Of a stretch of 64,000 bases of DNA, positions 54,641 through 63,197 are shown in pieces. The first letter of the stretch is position 1, and each line of letters begins with the position of its first letter. The DNA is taken from assembly GCA_947501265.1 (NCBI GenBank), contig CANMVY010000011.1, positions 1 to 64,000 on the forward strand, written 5' to 3'. A model generated the notes under the pieces. That model saw nothing but the letters and a program-made list of their open reading frames with translations. It did no database searches and was not told the DNA's origin. The position numbers and the translations under genes were made by a program. This DNA comes from Bacteroidota bacterium (GTDB lineage: Bacteria > Bacteroidota > Bacteroidia > UBA7662 > CANHCV01).

Positions 54641-55996
54641 ATGTTTAAAAAGATTCTGATTGCTAACCGAGGCGAGATTGCCTTGCGTATTATACGCACC
54701 TGCCGCGAAATGGGAATCAAAACCATTTCCGTTTATTCCACGGCCGACAAGGATTCCTTGCACGTGAAGTTTGCCGACGAAGCGGTTTGCATTGGCCCTC
54801 CCAAAAGCTCCGAATCTTATTTGTCGATGGAGCGTTTGTTGGCAGCAGCCGAAATTACCAATGCCGATGCCATTCATCCTGGCTATGGATTTCTTTCGGA
54901 AAATGCGAAATTTGCCCAAATGTGCCAAAAATACGGCATTAAATTTATCGGCCCTCAACCCGATTCCATCATTCGCATGGGCGATAAAGCTACCGCTAAA
55001 GCGACCATGATTGAAGCCGGAGTTCCAGTAGTTCCTGGTTCAAAAGGGTTGTTGAAAGATGCCAAAGAAGGAATCAAGCTTGCTAAAGAAATCGGCTATC
55101 CCGTTATCATCAAAGCAACTGCTGGTGGTGGTGGACGCGGAATGCGAATCATTTGGAAAGATGAAGAGTTCGAACGCCATTGGGATAGTGCTCGCCAAGA
55201 ATCCATGGCTGCTTTCGGTAACGATGGCATTTACATGGAGAAATACATCGAAGAACCTCGCCACATTGAAATTCAAATTGTTGGTGATCAATTCGGTAAC
55301 GCTTGTCACCTTTCTGAACGCGATTGCTCCATCCAACGCCGTCACCAAAAACTCATCGAGGAATCGCCCTCTCCGTTCATGACCCCAGAACTGCGTCAGC
55401 GCATGGGCGATGCTGCGGTGAAAGGCGCGAAAGCGGTGAACTACGAAGGAGCAGGAACCATTGAATTTTTGGTGGATAAAAACCGCAACTTCTACTTCAT
55501 GGAAATGAATACCCGTATTCAGGTGGAACACCCCGTTACGGAAGAGGTCATCGATTACGATTTGATCAAGGAGCAAATTAAAGTTGCTGCAGGAATTCCA
55601 ATTTCCGGCAAAAACTACGAACCCAACATGCACGCCATCGAATGCCGGATTAACGCGGAAGATCCTTACAACGATTTCCGCCCGAGTCCAGGAAAGATTA
55701 CCACCTTGCACGTTCCGGGTGGGCACGGTGTTCGGGTTGATACGCACATCTATGACGGATATGTGATCCCTCCTTACTACGACTCCATGATTGCAAAGTT
55801 GATTTCCGTTGCTCAAACGCGAGATGAGGCCATTGAAACCATGAAACGCGCATTGAGCGAATTCGTGATTGAAGGCGTGAAAACCACCATTCCATTCCAC
55901 CTTAAAATGATGGATGATCCAAACTTTAGAGCCGGTAATTTCAATACGGGTTATTTGAACAACTGGACCATGGAAGAAGGATATACCGGAAAATGA
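54641..55996 (+). CDS. accC: Biotin carboxylase subunit of acetyl-CoA carboxylase
   Basis: A 451-residue ATP-grasp enzyme that carboxylates biotin on AccB. Marks: [38 protein letters not shown], the glycine loop [12 protein letters not shown] near residues 157-168, [19 protein letters not shown], and [19 protein letters not shown]. Complete length. Its stop overlaps the next gene by 4 bp. Confidence 0.96.
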   Translation: MFKKILIANRGEIALRIIRTCREMGIKTISVYSTADKDSLHVKFADEAVCIGPPKSSESYLSMERLLAAAEITNADAIHPGYGFLSENAKFAQMCQKYGIKFIGPQPDSIIRMGDKATAKATMIEAGVPVVPGSKGLLKDAKEGIKLAKEIGYPVIIKATAGGGGRGMRIIWKDEEFERHWDSARQESMAAFGNDGIYMEKYIEEPRHIEIQIVGDQFGNACHLSERDCSIQRRHQKLIEESPSPFMTPELRQRMGDAAVKGAKAVNYEGAGTIEFLVDKNRNFYFMEMNTRIQVEHPVTEEVIDYDLIKEQIKVAAGIPISGKNYEPNMHAIECRINAEDPYNDFRPSPGKITTLHVPGGHGVRVDTHIYDGYVIPPYYDSMIAKLISVAQTRDEAIETMKRALSEFVIEGVKTTIPFHLKMMDDPNFRAGNFNTGYLNNWTMEEGYTGK

Positions 55997-56925
55997 AAAT
56001 AACCTTAATCGACTCTTTGCACCCCGCTTTTGTGGAGGCATTAGAGAAAAACGGAGGATTTGAAATCAACGACCGCTCGGAAATCCCTTCCGATGCGGTC
56101 GTTTCTGTTTTAGCCGATACCGAAGTTCTGGTGGTTCGCAGCAAAATTCGAATCACCCAAGAAACGCTGGATCAGGCGCCACGGTTAAAAGCCATCGCTC
56201 GTGCCGGCGCAGGCATGGACAATATCGATGAAGCAGCTTGCCGGCAACGCGGTATCGCCCTATTCAATTCACCCGAAGGAAACCGTAGGGCCGTGGCCGA
56301 GCATGTTTTAGGAATGATTTTGGCCCTTTTCAATAAGATCATTCCCTCTCATCTTGCTATTGTTCACCATGAAAAATGGAAAAGAGAGGCAAGCAGAGGA
56401 GAAGAGTTGGAAGGAAAAATCATCGGTCTGATTGGTTGTGGACACAACGGTTCGGAAACGGGGCAGTTGTTGTCCCGATTGGGTTGCACTGTTTTGGCTT
56501 ACGACAAATACCGATCGGCGGAAGACTTTCCGCAAGGAATTCAGCCCGCAACCTTGGAGGAGATTGCACAGCATGCCGAGGTTTTGTCGCTACACATTCC
56601 ATTGACGGCAGAAACTCGGGCCTGGGTGAATCAAGAATTTCTGCAAGCGTTTCAACACCCGTTTTGGTTGGTCAATGCCAGCCGTGGAGGGGTGTTGGAT
56701 TGGGCATCGCTCCCAGCGCTGTTGGACTCAGGAAAAATTCGTGGCGTTGCGCTGGATGTTTTTGAACAAGAGCCCCCGTTTGGTCATCCGATTTTTGAAA
56801 ATCTTCAAAAGAGGCAAAACGTTGTTTTTTCTCCCCATGTAGCGGGTTGGACCATGGAATCCTATCAGAAAATTAGCGAAGTACTCGCATCTAAACTCAT
56901 CCACTTCCAAAAAAATGGAATATAG
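55993..56925 (+). CDS. D-2-hydroxyacid dehydrogenase (PGDH-like)
   Basis: A 310-residue NAD-dependent dehydrogenase. Substrate-side [19 protein letters not shown], then the Rossmann loop [21 protein letters not shown] near residue 140-160. The catalytic residues are Arg in [10 protein letters not shown], Glu in DVFEQEPP and His in FSPHVAGWT. It lacks the C-terminal ACT domain of longer SerA proteins, and the true serine-pathway enzyme is probably the serC-linked one at 63194. The substrate is therefore open. Overlaps accC by 4 bp (ATGA). Confidence 0.85.
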   Translation: MKITLIDSLHPAFVEALEKNGGFEINDRSEIPSDAVVSVLADTEVLVVRSKIRITQETLDQAPRLKAIARAGAGMDNIDEAACRQRGIALFNSPEGNRRAVAEHVLGMILALFNKIIPSHLAIVHHEKWKREASRGEELEGKIIGLIGCGHNGSETGQLLSRLGCTVLAYDKYRSAEDFPQGIQPATLEEIAQHAEVLSLHIPLTAETRAWVNQEFLQAFQHPFWLVNASRGGVLDWASLPALLDSGKIRGVALDVFEQEPPFGHPIFENLQKRQNVVFSPHVAGWTMESYQKISEVLASKLIHFQKNGI

Positions 56926-56964
56926 GATTGGCAAATCCTTCCTATCTTTCCCACAAATTTAGCC

Positions 56965-58122
56965 ATGCCTTCGTACCAAAGTATCATTTATTCGAAGTTG
57001 CCAAGAGTTGGTGAAAGCATTTTTTCGGAAATGAGCCAATTGGCGTTGAAGCACAATGCGCTGAATGTTTCTCAGGGCTTTCCCGATTTTCCGGTTGATC
57101 CATCTCTCATTTCCTTGGTTCATGAAAAAATGAAACAGGGACACAATCAATACGCTCCCAGTTATGGGTTGCCTTTGTTGCGGGAGAAAATTGCCCAAAA
57201 AATTTGGAATACCACCGGGATCGAATACCATCCAGAAACAGAAATTACCATTACATCTGGGGCTACTCAAGGACTTTACACCGCCATCAGCGCTTTTGTT
57301 CGAGAAGACGATGAAGCCTTGATTTTTGAACCCGCCTACGACAGTTATGTTCCGGCCATCAAGGCAAACGGAGGACTCGCGGTGTATGCTGAATTGGAAC
57401 CCGACACCTTTACGTACGATTGGACCAAGATTAAACGAGCGATTACGCAGCAAACGAAAGTCATCATCCTGAACACGCCCCATAATCCAACCGGAAATTT
57501 ATTGACGGAACACGATTTGGAGCGCTTGGAAAATTTGGTTGATGGTAGTGATATTATCATTATTTCGGATGAGGTGTACGAACACATGACGTTCGATGGC
57601 CGAAAACACGTGAGCCCCACTTCTCGTCCAAAGCTCGCCGAACGCACCGTCGTGGTATCTTCCTTCGGGAAGGTTTGGCACAACACCGGATGGAAGGTGG
57701 GCTATGTATATGGCCCTGCAGAGTTAATTCGTGAGATCCGAAAACTGCATCAGTTTTTAGTTTTTTCCGTGGTTACTCCCATCCAGCACGCCTATGCCGA
57801 ATACATCGATCGGGAGGATACCTATTTAGAATTATCAGATTTTTACCAAAAGAAGCGCGATTTCTTTTTATCTCTCATGGAGGGGAGCCGATTTTCGTTC
57901 CGTCCATCTGAGGGGTCGTTTTTTCAATTGCTGAATTACGAAGGCATTTCAGATTTACCGGATGAGGATTTCGTGAAGGATTTGGTGAAATTAAACGGCA
58001 TAGCAACCATTCCGTTGAGTCCGTTTTATCATTTGAAAACCAAAGGGAAAAACATTCGTGTTTGCTTCGCAAAGAGCGACGAAACCTTGGAAAAAGCAGC
58101 TGAAATTTTATGCAAGATTTAA
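56965..58122 (+). CDS. PLP-dependent aminotransferase, methionine/glutamine (YbdL/KAT) type
   Basis: A 385-residue fold type I aminotransferase. Marks: ALNVSQGFPDFPVDP, ITSGATQGLYTAISAFV, ILNTPHNPTGN, IIISDEVYEHMTFDG, and the PLP-Lys motif VVSSFGKVWHNTGWKVGYVYGP near residue 232. The pattern fits the YbdL/kynurenine-glutamine transaminase K group, which prefers methionine, glutamine and aromatic amino acids. The next gene, an omega-amidase overlapping by 13 bp, supports a glutamine transaminase role (glutaminase II pathway) or methionine salvage. Confidence 0.87.
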   Translation: MPSYQSIIYSKLPRVGESIFSEMSQLALKHNALNVSQGFPDFPVDPSLISLVHEKMKQGHNQYAPSYGLPLLREKIAQKIWNTTGIEYHPETEITITSGATQGLYTAISAFVREDDEALIFEPAYDSYVPAIKANGGLAVYAELEPDTFTYDWTKIKRAITQQTKVIILNTPHNPTGNLLTEHDLERLENLVDGSDIIIISDEVYEHMTFDGRKHVSPTSRPKLAERTVVVSSFGKVWHNTGWKVGYVYGPAELIREIRKLHQFLVFSVVTPIQHAYAEYIDREDTYLELSDFYQKKRDFFLSLMEGSRFSFRPSEGSFFQLLNYEGISDLPDEDFVKDLVKLNGIATIPLSPFYHLKTKGKNIRVCFAKSDETLEKAAEILCKI

Positions 58123-58880
58123 CGGTTAGTTTGGTTCAGTTGGATATCTTTTGGGAGAATCCGGAACGAAACATCCAACACATTAACAGTCTCCTAGAGC
58201 GCCAAGCCTTGGGCGAAGTGGTGATTCTTCCCGAAATGTTTGGGTCGGGGTTTTCCATGAATGTGGAGAAAGTTGCCCAACCCATGAGTGGAACTTTGCT
58301 GCAGGCTTTGCGCGGTTGGGCCTTCGATCATCAAAAGCTATTTATGGGCACCATCGCCGTATTGGAAAAAGGGGTGGCGACCAATCGATTGTTTGCCGCT
58401 TTCCCCGATGGAAAATTGCAATGGTACGACAAGCGGCATTTGTTTGCGATGGCGAAGGAGGACCAATTTTACACCGCGGGAAAAGAGCGATTGATCATTG
58501 ACTATTTGGGTTGGAAAATTTGCCCACTGATTTGTTATGATTTAAGGTTCCCCGTTTTTTCCAGAAATACCGATGCGTATGATTTGTTGATTTACGTGGC
58601 GAATTGGCCGGGCAAACGCATTTCGGCTTGGGATGCGCTTTTAACCGCCCGGGCGATCGAAAATCAATGCTACGTGGTGGCCGTAAATCGGGTAGGAGTT
58701 GACGGGAACGGCTGGGAATTTCCGGGGCATTCCCAAATCATCAACCCCTTGGGTGAGAGGATTCTTATGGCCCAGCCCAAGGAAGAAATCGTTCTTGGTA
58801 AAATTTCGGCACAATTGTTGAAAAGCACCCGCGAAAGTTTGCCCTTTCTCCAAGACCGTGATAACTTTGAACTAAAATAA
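58110..58880 (+). CDS. Omega-amidase (nitrilase family, YafV type)
   Basis: A 256-residue carbon-nitrogen hydrolase with the catalytic Glu-Lys-Cys: Glu in VVILPEMFGSGFSM (about residue 41), Lys in WYDKRHLFAMA and Cys in LICYDLRFPVF. The FGSGFSM and DLRFP segments are those of omega-amidases, which hydrolyse 2-oxoglutaramate or 2-oxosuccinamate left after glutamine or asparagine transamination. It overlaps the aminotransferase gene, forming a two-step module. Confidence 0.87.
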   Translation: MQDLTVSLVQLDIFWENPERNIQHINSLLERQALGEVVILPEMFGSGFSMNVEKVAQPMSGTLLQALRGWAFDHQKLFMGTIAVLEKGVATNRLFAAFPDGKLQWYDKRHLFAMAKEDQFYTAGKERLIIDYLGWKICPLICYDLRFPVFSRNTDAYDLLIYVANWPGKRISAWDALLTARAIENQCYVVAVNRVGVDGNGWEFPGHSQIINPLGERILMAQPKEEIVLGKISAQLLKSTRESLPFLQDRDNFELK

Positions 58881-58892
58881 AAACTCTAATAC

Positions 58893-60164
58893 ATGAAAAA
58901 AATCTTTACCACAGTTGCAATCGCTTTATCGGTGATGGCTGCTGTTGCCCAGGATGTTGATCGCAAAGAAATTAAATTCGATTACATTCGCCTTCCGATG
59001 AAACCTTTGGTGAAAGGAACTACCCGCAACGCCCAAGGTGAAATCATTCCCGATTATTTGAAAAAAATTGAAGAGCAAAAAGCAGCTTTTCAGCGCAAAA
59101 AAGACGAAGCCGAGCAAAAGTATTTGATGGACATGGCGCTTTATCAAGACGAAGTAAAGCGGGAAGACGATCGTTACCAAAAAGAGGTGGATGCTTACAA
59201 CAAGAAAACAACGGCTCAAAAAATCATCGATAAGCAATTGTTGGAACAAGGCAAGCCGTTGAAAAAAACCATTTATCCGCCGTCCAAACAATCGGTTGTT
59301 GAAGAAAGAACAGGAAAAGTGTTCAACCACGAAGCGCTAGCTGCAGAATACCTACGCCCAGAGGGCTACTCCTCTAACCGCGACAATGCGGTGATGATTT
59401 CGGTGACTTTGTTGGGCTTTGAAAGCACGGTAGAATTCAAGACAACGACCAAAAATACCATGGTTAAACAATCCAACGGCACCTTCACCAGCGTTCCAAC
59501 CACTACCTATTTCTATGAGTTGAAGTACCGTCATCCCATGCGTTTGAAAGTAGTAAGTCCTACCTTAGGCGTGGTTTCAGATGATTTGATGTTCAACGAC
59601 GACCGCACCACCAAGAGTGCTGAGTATAAATCAGACTACGAAGCTCGCAATGCTTACAACAGTCAAAAAGATGCGATCCTTTCCAAAGCGGAAGATCAAG
59701 TGGTTAACGAAAATTTGGCAAGCATCCGTACCCAATTGAACAACCAACACGGATACGCTAAAACCAATCGCGCAGCTGATTTGTACGATGTTACTTCCAA
59801 GAAACAAGATTATTCCAGCATCAACAAGGCGTATGAATCGGCGTTTGAAGGATTGATGTTGTTGTACGAAAGTGCTAACCCAACGCGTGCAAAAGAGAAA
59901 CTTGCCGCTGCAACGGCGATGTGGGAGAAGGATTTATCCGAATCAAACATCAAGGATAAAAAATCAAGAGTTAATGCTGATGTTACCTTGGCCTTGTTGT
60001 TCAATATTGCTGAAGCAAACATTTGGTTGGGCAACTTCAACCGTGCAGAAGAGTGTTTGAATAAGTTGAATTTGATGGATTTGAACAAAAAAGAGCGCGG
60101 TCGTTTGGAAGAAGAGCGTTCGTTTTTTAAAGACATGAAAGAGCGCGCAAACGCCAATGCATAA
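58893..60164 (+). CDS. Secreted protein with coiled coil and TPR-like tail, unknown function
   Basis: A 423-residue protein with a signal peptide (MKKIFTTVAIALSVMAAVAQ). Residues 50-115 are a highly charged predicted coiled coil (YLKKIEEQKAAFQRKKDEAEQKY ... REDDRYQKEVDAYNKK). A beta-rich middle (AVMISVTLLGFESTVEFKTT) and a helical C-terminal part follow (ADVTLALLFNIAEANIWLGNFNRAEECLNKL), which reads like a TPR. I do not recognise the family. It overlaps the DUF3108 gene by 8 bp and follows the omega-amidase by 12 bp. Confidence 0.75.
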   Translation: MKKIFTTVAIALSVMAAVAQDVDRKEIKFDYIRLPMKPLVKGTTRNAQGEIIPDYLKKIEEQKAAFQRKKDEAEQKYLMDMALYQDEVKREDDRYQKEVDAYNKKTTAQKIIDKQLLEQGKPLKKTIYPPSKQSVVEERTGKVFNHEALAAEYLRPEGYSSNRDNAVMISVTLLGFESTVEFKTTTKNTMVKQSNGTFTSVPTTTYFYELKYRHPMRLKVVSPTLGVVSDDLMFNDDRTTKSAEYKSDYEARNAYNSQKDAILSKAEDQVVNENLASIRTQLNNQHGYAKTNRAADLYDVTSKKQDYSSINKAYESAFEGLMLLYESANPTRAKEKLAAATAMWEKDLSESNIKDKKSRVNADVTLALLFNIAEANIWLGNFNRAEECLNKLNLMDLNKKERGRLEEERSFFKDMKERANANA

Positions 60165-60900
60165 ACTCATTTTCCTATTTGGAATGATGATCGCGATAGG
60201 GGGAGGAGACTCCCCCTATCCTTTTTCGTTAGGTGAACGAATCTCGTATTTGGTGGATTACCAAGCAGGATTTTCTTGGCCCGATGCGGGCAAAGTTACG
60301 TTTTCCATTGATTCGGGAACTTACCAAGGAAAAGCGTGTTTCCGATTTAGTGGAATTGGAAGTTCCATGGCTTGGTACGATTGGTTTTATCCAGTTCGGG
60401 ATCAATATTACTCCTGGGCCGATTTAAAAACGTTGCAGCCTTACTGTTTCCAGCGCATCGTTAACGAAGGATCGCATCATTACAAGCAAACGGCTTGGTT
60501 CCATTTTGATGAAGGGTATGCAAACATCGAAACGGAGGAAAAGGGCACAAAAACGAAGACGAAGGTGAAGATTTCGGCTAACGCTACCGATCCGCTTGCG
60601 GGCATTTACCACTGCCGAAACATCGATTGGAAATCGAAAAAACCCGGATTTTCCTTTGTACTTCCCTTACTTCTGGAAGATTCGGTTTATGCCTCTACGG
60701 TTCGTTTCGAAGGAAAAGTGAATCTAACCGTGAATGGAAAAACGGTTCCTTGCTTTAAAATCCGCCCGGCACTGATCGAAGGGTCGTTGTTCAAAGGTGG
60801 AACAGAAATGTCGGTTTACCTCAGAGAAACCGATTTGATTCCTATTCGGGTGGAAGCTCCGATTGTGGTTGGAAAGGTGGTTGCACGGTTGAAAAGGTGA
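60157..60900 (+). CDS. DUF3108 family periplasmic protein
   Basis: A 247-residue exported protein (short hydrophobic start MHKLIFLFGMMIAIG) with the DUF3108 pattern: PFSLGERISYLVDYQAGFSWPDAGKVTFSI, then YDWFYPVRDQYYSWADLKTLQPYCFQRIVNEG and CRNIDWKSKKPGFSFVLPLL, and late TDLIPIRVEAP. These beta-rich proteins are thought to act in the periplasm or envelope; no activity is known. Its first 20 codons contain a perfect 11-bp stem-loop with T-run (60195-60227). Confidence 0.83.
   Translation: MHKLIFLFGMMIAIGGGDSPYPFSLGERISYLVDYQAGFSWPDAGKVTFSIDSGTYQGKACFRFSGIGSSMAWYDWFYPVRDQYYSWADLKTLQPYCFQRIVNEGSHHYKQTAWFHFDEGYANIETEEKGTKTKTKVKISANATDPLAGIYHCRNIDWKSKKPGFSFVLPLLLEDSVYASTVRFEGKVNLTVNGKTVPCFKIRPALIEGSLFKGGTEMSVYLRETDLIPIRVEAPIVVGKVVARLKR
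60195..60227 (+). terminator. Terminator-like hairpin inside the DUF3108 start region
   Basis: GATAGGGGGAG-GAGA-CTCCCCCTATC is an 11-bp perfect stem with a GNRA-type tetraloop, followed by CTTTTTCG. It resembles a rho-independent terminator but lies inside the gene (codons for about residues 13-22), so it may act as an attenuator or an RNA-processing site. Confidence 0.6.
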
Positions 60901-60913
60901 GATGTGGAAACAA

Positions 60914-60937
60914 TGTGACAACATCAATTGTTGCACA
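60914..60937. repeat. Imperfect inverted repeat before the HTH gene
   Basis: TGTGACAACA and TGTTGCACA pair with one bulged A across a 5-nt loop (TCAAT). It lies about 120 bp before the putative regulator at 61055 and may be a hairpin after DUF3108 or an operator. No clear -33/-7 pair is seen in the gap. Confidence 0.4.
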
Positions 60938-61054
60938 AGTTCCTGATTTTAAAAACATTAACCCGATTTATATCATTAATTTTTGCAATGGTAAAAATCT
61001 CCTAAGGTTTTGTTTGAAATTTCTTCCATGTAGAACCAGATAACCAACATCAGC

Positions 61055-62083
61055 ATGACAAACACTCAGCCGAATACTTTGGGAGCGGTAGAGGTGCAGG
61101 AGGAGTTTTTTAGAAATTTGAAGAAGTTTTTTCCAGATGGGAATTATGCAGATCAAGTTGCCGAGGTTTTATGTATTTCTCGAGACCCGGCCTACCGCAG
61201 GATTCGAGGATGGAAAGAAATTACATTGGCCGAAGTTTACAAGTTGATGCGGCACTGCAACGCTCAAATGAGCGAGTTGCTACCCACCAAAGAAACGGTG
61301 CCGTTTCACTTCCGAGCGGTGGATGATAAGAACTACAAATACGCTCAATTTCTACAAGAAGTCTATCGATTTTTGGAGCAATATTACCAACGCGGCATCA
61401 GCCGATTCATCAGTTTTCCGAAAGAAATACCGTTGTTTTATTCGTTGATGTTCGATCGAATAGGATATTTCCGGTATTTTCTCTACCAAAAATCGATGTT
61501 GGGAAACGCAAAATTTCAGAATTTAAAATTCAAGGCCGAACATTATCAGGAACTCAAACCAGAAATCAACCAAAAAATTGTTGATTTGTATTTTCAATTT
61601 GGGTCGGAAGAGTTTTGGGGAGAAGAAATTTTTACCAATTTTCTGAATCAGATCGATTACTACAGCAATGCGGGATATTTTGAATCTTCGGAAGAGGTGA
61701 CGCTTTTGTTGAAGGAGATGGAGGAACTGATTGAGCATTTGGAGATTCAAACCAAAAACAAGGTGAAGTATTTTCGAAATCCCGACGGAAGCAGTACGCC
61801 TTCGGATCAGTCGTTTACCATGTATCATTCCGATTTAACGTTTGGGGACAATACCATTTTAATCCACCTTACCAACGGGTCGAAAGTGGCTTACATTGCC
61901 CCCAATTCCATTTATTTGATGTACACGTCGAGTGAAGAATATGCCAATTATTTGAGTGAATTCATGAGCAACATGGCCCAAAAAGCGATGCCGGTTGGCG
62001 ATGCTTCGGCCAAAGAACAGGGCGATTATTTCAATCGATTGCGGTTATTGATTTACTCTTTCAGAAAGTTGCGCGGTTTTTAG
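61055..62083 (+). CDS. Putative HTH transcription regulator with unknown C-terminal domain
   Basis: A 342-residue protein. The N-terminal 70 residues look like a helix-turn-helix: NYADQVAEVLCISRDPAYRRIRGWKEITLAEVYKLMRHCN. The remaining 270 residues are helical and aromatic (FLQEVYRFLEQYYQRG, FYSLMFDRIGYFRYFLYQ, SSEEYANYLSEFMSNMAQ), without a known ligand-binding signature. I recall proteins of this build in several Bacteroidota, with no known role. No genes around it suggest the regulon. Confidence 0.65.
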   Translation: MTNTQPNTLGAVEVQEEFFRNLKKFFPDGNYADQVAEVLCISRDPAYRRIRGWKEITLAEVYKLMRHCNAQMSELLPTKETVPFHFRAVDDKNYKYAQFLQEVYRFLEQYYQRGISRFISFPKEIPLFYSLMFDRIGYFRYFLYQKSMLGNAKFQNLKFKAEHYQELKPEINQKIVDLYFQFGSEEFWGEEIFTNFLNQIDYYSNAGYFESSEEVTLLLKEMEELIEHLEIQTKNKVKYFRNPDGSSTPSDQSFTMYHSDLTFGDNTILIHLTNGSKVAYIAPNSIYLMYTSSEEYANYLSEFMSNMAQKAMPVGDASAKEQGDYFNRLRLLIYSFRKLRGF

Positions 62084-62120
62084 TGTTATGCCGTATTTTT
62101 ACGGCAATAAATACCCGCGC

Positions 62121-63197
62121 ATGAACAAACCGCATAACTTCAGCGCAGGACCATGTATTCTTCCCGAATCGGTTCTGCAACAAGCTTCAGAAGCTGTCAT
62201 CAATTTCGATGGATTGAATCTTTCTTTGATTGAGGTTTCTCACCGAAGTAAGAATTTCGAAGCCGTGATGGAGCGCTCACAACAGTTGGTCAAAGAATTG
62301 TTGGGCGTGCCAGAAGGGTACCAAGTTCTGTTTTTGCAAGGTGGCGCTTCACTTGGGTTTTTGATTTCGGCCTACAACATGATGGGAAATCGCAAGAATC
62401 CCGCCTACATCAATACCGGAACATGGTCGGCAGGAGCCATCAAAGAAGTGTCTTTTACCGGTGCTACGGCCAATGTCATTGCTTCTTCTCAAGATCGCAA
62501 TTTCTGCTACATTCCCAAAGATTATGTGATTCCAATCGACTCCGATTATTTGCACATTACCACCAACAACACCATTGAAGGAACGCAGTTTCATCATATT
62601 CCCGAAACCCATGTTCCTTTGGTTGCCGACATGTCTTCCGATATTTTTTCTAAACAGATCGATGTTTCCAAGTTTGACTTGATTTATGCCGGTGCTCAGA
62701 AAAACCTGGGACCAGCTGGCGCAACCTTGTACATTGTTAAAGAAGAAGCGATGGAGCGCCGCACTTTGGCGATTCCTACCATGCTCGATTTGAAAAAACA
62801 ATACGAGAAAGATAGCATGTACAATACACCTCCGGTTTTTTCCATTTATGTGAGCATGCTTACCTTGGAATGGTTGAAAGACTTGGGCGGTATTGGAGAA
62901 ATGGAAAGAATCAACAACGAAAAAGCCGCGTGCTTGTATGCCGAAATCGATCGAAATTCCTTGTTCAAAGGAACGGCCGACCTTGAAGACCGCAGCAAAA
63001 TGAATGTGACGTTCGTGTTGAACAATGCAGACCTTGAACCCGAATTCGACCGCTTGTGGAAAGAGGCCCAAATTTCAGGAATTCGCGGCCACCGTTCTGT
63101 TGGCGGCTACCGCGCTTCCTTGTACAATGCGCTTCCGCTATCGAGCGTAAAAGCGCTAGTAGAAGTGATGCAAAACTTAGAAAAACAATTCGGATGA
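62121..63197 (+). CDS. serC: 3-phosphoserine/phosphohydroxythreonine transaminase
   Basis: A 358-residue PLP enzyme of serine synthesis that also serves the PLP pathway step before PdxA. Marks: NKPHNFSAGPCILPESVLQ, SLIEVSHRSKNFEAVM, VLFLQGGASLGF, and the PLP-Lys in LIYAGAQKNLGPAGATL near residue 196. GHRSVGGYRASLYNALPL closes it. The track starts at 62088; the ATG at 62121 (MNKPHNFSAGP) is the family start. Overlaps the serA gene by 4 bp (ATGA). Confidence 0.95.
   Translation: MNKPHNFSAGPCILPESVLQQASEAVINFDGLNLSLIEVSHRSKNFEAVMERSQQLVKELLGVPEGYQVLFLQGGASLGFLISAYNMMGNRKNPAYINTGTWSAGAIKEVSFTGATANVIASSQDRNFCYIPKDYVIPIDSDYLHITTNNTIEGTQFHHIPETHVPLVADMSSDIFSKQIDVSKFDLIYAGAQKNLGPAGATLYIVKEEAMERRTLAIPTMLDLKKQYEKDSMYNTPPVFSIYVSMLTLEWLKDLGGIGEMERINNEKAACLYAEIDRNSLFKGTADLEDRSKMNVTFVLNNADLEPEFDRLWKEAQISGIRGHRSVGGYRASLYNALPLSSVKALVEVMQNLEKQFG

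Noticed and set aside
55040-56041. 333-codon ORF antisense to accC
   Set aside because: The accC motifs on the plus strand are complete; the antisense protein ([12 protein letters not shown]-like) has no domain and is a shadow.
62349-63071. 240-codon ORF antisense to serC
   Set aside because: serC is clear in the other strand; the antisense frame has no motif.
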